A DNA stretch of 9,434 nucleotides from an uncultured Bacteroidales bacterium (GTDB lineage: Bacteria; Bacteroidota; Bacteroidia; Bacteroidales; Paludibacteraceae). The translations under genes and the position numbers were made by a program. The stretch spans positions 1 through 9,434 of the forward strand of contig CAMOHN010000030.1 in NCBI GenBank assembly GCA_946615455.1. The letters are read 5' to 3'. This document shows positions 7,226 through 9,434 of this stretch, one piece after another. Under the pieces are notes generated by a model that was not told where the DNA came from, did not search any database, and saw only the letters and a program-made list of their open reading frames with translations. The first letter of the stretch is position 1; each line of letters starts with the position of its first letter.

Positions 7226-8131
7226 TTATTTCTTCATTGTGAATTGGAAGGAGCCGATGTGTTGTCCGTCGGCAAAGAAATCGACCGTATAAGCCCCTTT
7301 GTACAAGATTTCTTCCACCGTCCAGTACATGGTACTGCTGATGGGTTCACCGGCATATTCAATCTCTTGCGCAACGGAGGCTTCCAACTCCGCATTCTCA
7401 AAAGCGAACTGCGGGGCATTATCTTTCAACAGCACCTCACCATCGGGACGCGACAGTCGAAGGTAAATCATCTTCAGCCCGGGTTCGCAGGTGATGTTCT
7501 TTCCGATTGTATAGTCAAACTGCAACTTGTGGATACGGTTGAAGTTCTTGGTCTTACGGTCACGCTCGTTGAGGAAGGTGGCCACAAAGTCGGTCACTTC
7601 CAACTTGGCAGCACGCGTGACTGTTTCTGCTAATTGGGTATTCTGCTCGGTCAGTTGGGTGTTCTGTTCCACCATCTGCTGGTTCTCACGACGGTAGCGC
7701 TGGTTCTCGCGTGTGAGCCGTTGGTTGGTCTGATTGAGCGAGTCAATCTGCCTGACATAAGTGACCATGACGGCACGCACAGTCGCCAGTTCCTTCTTCA
7801 ACTCGGCTATACGGCGGGCATTGGTCACCTTGGTGATACGCAACTCTTCCAACAGGTCACGCACACGCTGTTGTTCCTGCGCCAACTGCTCTTGCAGCGA
7901 GTCGTTGCGCACATCCAACTGCTGGTAACCATCAAACTGGATGGACAGGTCCTCGTACTCGTCTGCCAACTGCTCCTTCTCCAATTCGAGCACCTCCACC
8001 ATCTCTTGCATCTGCCGGTGCTGGTACAACATATATGCTACCACACCTACCAGTGCGACCATCAAGACAACGACAATGGCAATAACGAGCAGTCGTTTGG
8101 ACGATTGGGAAGAGGGAGTTGTCTGTTCCAT
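7226..8131 (-). CDS. Single-pass membrane protein with long coiled coil and beta-rich C-terminal domain, function unknown
   Basis: I do not recognise a named family. The 301-residue protein has a short polar, positively charged N-terminus, one hydrophobic segment (about 14-36), a long Glu/Gln/Arg-rich coiled coil (about 40-172), and a C-terminal domain (about 175-301) rich in beta-like strands, for example KMIYLRLSRPDGEVLLKD and YTVDFFADGQHIGSFQF. The likely topology is a short cytoplasmic tail with the coiled coil and C-terminal domain in the periplasm. The heptad register is continuous from about 108 to 167; residues 136-164 place Asn at every seventh position. The ATG at 8131 is preferred over an upstream TTG (8167) that would overlap the murF stop; it lies 22 bp after murF, so the two are probably co-transcribed. 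That placement, plus a membrane anchor and coiled coil, suggests a cell-envelope or division role (inference only). No enzymatic motif is visible. Confidence 0.8.
   Translation of the reverse strand: MEQTTPSSQSSKRLLVIAIVVVLMVALVGVVAYMLYQHRQMQEMVEVLELEKEQLADEYEDLSIQFDGYQQLDVRNDSLQEQLAQEQQRVRDLLEELRITKVTNARRIAELKKELATVRAVMVTYVRQIDSLNQTNQRLTRENQRYRRENQQMVEQNTQLTEQNTQLAETVTRAAKLEVTDFVATFLNERDRKTKNFNRIHKLQFDYTIGKNITCEPGLKMIYLRLSRPDGEVLLKDNAPQFAFENAELEASVAQEIEYAGEPISSTMYWTVEEILYKGAYTVDFFADGQHIGSFQFTMKK
7634..7675 (-). repeat. Imperfect 21-bp tandem duplication encoding two coiled-coil heptads
   Basis: Two adjacent 21-base units (7634-7654 and 7655-7675) share the TTGGGT-TTCTG core on the + strand and encode near-identical heptads, EQNTQLT and EQNTQLA-like, in the coiled coil of the unknown membrane protein. 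The units are in frame, so unit gain or loss would lengthen or shorten the stalk by whole heptads. Confidence 0.55.
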
Positions 8132-8153
8132 AGTAACTTTGATTTTTAATGCA

Positions 8154-9377
8154 TTAAAGTACTTCAATGAGTTGTTCCATGCGGGTACTGCGCGATCCTT
8201 TCAGCAGTATATGCCGTCCGTGCAGCGGGTGGTTGGTCAGGTAGTCCTTCAGCTCCTCCACCGTGTCATAGACAGGATAGGGCGAAGTGGTGTCGCGGTA
8301 CTCCGCTCCGACCAAATAAACGCAGTTGGCTTTGCGCTCGGCAAGCATATTGACGACATTTTGGTGGGCAGTATGCGTATAATCACCCAGCTCGCGCATT
8401 GCACCAAGTATAAAGGTGTCGCCCGCGAAAGCCTGCATAGCCGCCTCCATGGAAGTGGGGTTGGCATTGTAAGCATCCACAACCACCATGTTATGGTTGG
8501 TTCGGAGCAACTGCGAGCGGTTGTTGGAAGGGATATATGCGCGTATGGCATGCATACCTTGTTCTCGGGTAACGCCGAAGTGTTCACCTACGCACAAGGC
8601 TGCGGCGATGTTCTCGGCATTGTAGTCACCTACCAAGTGGGTGCCTTCGGGCATGGGAATACGGTGATAGAGATACTCCTTTCCTTGCCACTTACTGCAA
8701 CCGAGACGGTTGAGATAGCACGACATACTTGCATCCCACATTTGTTGCAGATAGGCATTGTCGGTATTGCGGAACACACTCCCGTTGTGTGCCACAAGGT
8801 AGTCGTAGAGTTCGCCTTTGGTTTGCATTACGCCTTCAAACGAGCCAAAGCCTTGCAAGTGTGCCCTGCCTACGTTGGTAATCAGTCCGTAGTCCGGTTC
8901 GGCTATTTCTACGAGTTCTTGGATGTCTCCCGGATGGCTGGCTCCCATCTCCACGACGGCTATCTCGTCGTCAGCGGTGAGGGTGAGTAAGGTGAGCGGC
9001 ACACCCAAGGCATTGTTGTAGTTGCCTTGGGTGTAGCGCACGCGGTAGCGGGTCGAAAGTACGGCTGCGGTCAGTTCCTTGGTCGTTGTTTTGCCGTTGG
9101 TGCCGGTGATGGCTATCACGGGGCGTGTCTTGCCTATTGAGGATGGCAGGTTGCGCCATTGTGTAACCCATGCGCGGGCAAGGTCTTGCAGTTGGACGAG
9201 GGCATCATCGCCGTGTATGACATAGGCTGCTCCCGCTTGGCGGGCTTGCTCTACGAATAGGTTGCCATCAACGTGTTCTCCTTTCAGCGCCACAAATACG
9301 CACCCCGGTGTTACTTTCCGGCTATCGGTAGTAACGGAAAGTGAATGCTTATCAGCAATCAAAAACGACCAATCCAT
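8154..9377 (-). CDS. murF: UDP-N-acetylmuramoyl-tripeptide--D-alanyl-D-alanine ligase (MurF)
   Basis: MurF is the cytoplasmic ATP-dependent ligase that adds D-Ala-D-Ala to UDP-MurNAc-tripeptide, the last soluble step of peptidoglycan precursor synthesis. The 407-residue protein has all three Mur-ligase parts. The N-terminal UDP-substrate domain has TTDSRKV (16-22) and FVALKGE (28-34). The central ATPase has the P-loop TGTNGKTTTKE (91-101), VVEMGASHPGDI (141-152), NVGRAHLQGFGS (168-179) and K187 in QTKGEL, the position expected for the carbamylated lysine. The C-terminal domain has GDYNAENIAAA (250-260), DAYNANPTSM (301-310), LGAMRELGDYT (324-334) and LLKGSRSTRMEQ (391-402). It is somewhat shorter than many MurF proteins but no key motif is missing. 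The ATG at 9377 puts the first substrate motif at the usual distance. The 57 bases upstream are AT-rich, and no clear promoter on this strand was found. Confidence 0.95.
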   Translation of the reverse strand: MDWSFLIADKHSLSVTTDSRKVTPGCVFVALKGEHVDGNLFVEQARQAGAAYVIHGDDALVQLQDLARAWVTQWRNLPSSIGKTRPVIAITGTNGKTTTKELTAAVLSTRYRVRYTQGNYNNALGVPLTLLTLTADDEIAVVEMGASHPGDIQELVEIAEPDYGLITNVGRAHLQGFGSFEGVMQTKGELYDYLVAHNGSVFRNTDNAYLQQMWDASMSCYLNRLGCSKWQGKEYLYHRIPMPEGTHLVGDYNAENIAAALCVGEHFGVTREQGMHAIRAYIPSNNRSQLLRTNHNMVVVDAYNANPTSMEAAMQAFAGDTFILGAMRELGDYTHTAHQNVVNMLAERKANCVYLVGAEYRDTTSPYPVYDTVEELKDYLTNHPLHGRHILLKGSRSTRMEQLIEVL

Positions 9378-9434
9378 ATTAGATTGTTTCTAAATTTGTT
9401 TAATAAAGTCTGCTAATTTAATAATTTCGACTTT

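Noticed and set aside
8132..8167. TTG start giving 12 extra residues on the coiled-coil protein
   Set aside because: It would overlap the murF stop codon and uses a rare start; the ATG at 8131 has a normal spacing and leaves a sensible membrane-anchor N-terminus.
7941..8990. Long + strand reading frame (349 codons) opposite the coiled-coil gene and murF
   Set aside because: It spans two well-supported genes on the other strand, its translation has no recognisable domain, and the murF motifs on the - strand are unambiguous.
9391..9398. TAAATTTG on the + strand, matching the Bacteroides -7 promoter consensus TAnnTTTG
   Set aside because: It points away from murF, no TTG element lies at the expected upstream distance, and no gene is visible downstream in the remaining 36 bases.

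Overview
The window looks like a chromosomal segment from a member of the Bacteroidota, most likely Bacteroidales. Three things point there. Leaders between genes are A-rich and lack Shine-Dalgarno sites. There is a one-piece CcsB-CcsA cytochrome c maturase. The second lipoprotein carries a Bacteroidota-type lipoprotein surface-export motif. Base composition looks balanced (not measured), with AT-rich spacers. No RNA gene, CRISPR array, insertion sequence or phage gene was seen.

Region 1 (1-6504, + strand) is a tight four-gene run with spacers of only 16-19 bp, so probably one operon whose promoter lies before the window. It encodes an outer-membrane beta-barrel protein (5' end cut off), an imelysin-family lipoprotein, a di-heme oxidoreductase (DHOR, COG3488-type) lipoprotein with two CxxCH sites, and a fused ResB/CcsA (CcsBA) heme-delivery and cytochrome c synthase protein. 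The set suggests an envelope system for handling iron or another metal. In this reading the imelysin binds the ligand, the di-heme protein does the redox chemistry, the barrel gives passage across the outer membrane, and CcsBA attaches heme to the DHOR. The combination recalls EfeO (imelysin-like) plus EfeB (heme peroxidase) of the EfeUOB ferrous-iron system, but no EfeU-like permease is present here. The function is inferred, not demonstrated.

Region 2 (6514-7098, - strand) is a LuxR/FixJ-type regulator that converges on the operon with 9 bp between stop codons. Its N-terminal half looks like a degenerate receiver. The 127-bp spacer upstream of it holds a 14-bp inverted repeat.

Region 3 (7226-9377, - strand) is murF, the last cytoplasmic ligase of peptidoglycan precursor synthesis. 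It is followed 22 bp later by a single-pass membrane protein with a long coiled coil and a beta-rich C-terminal domain, of unknown function. The coiled coil contains five successive heptads with asparagine at the same core position. The final 57 bases are AT-rich upstream sequence of murF.
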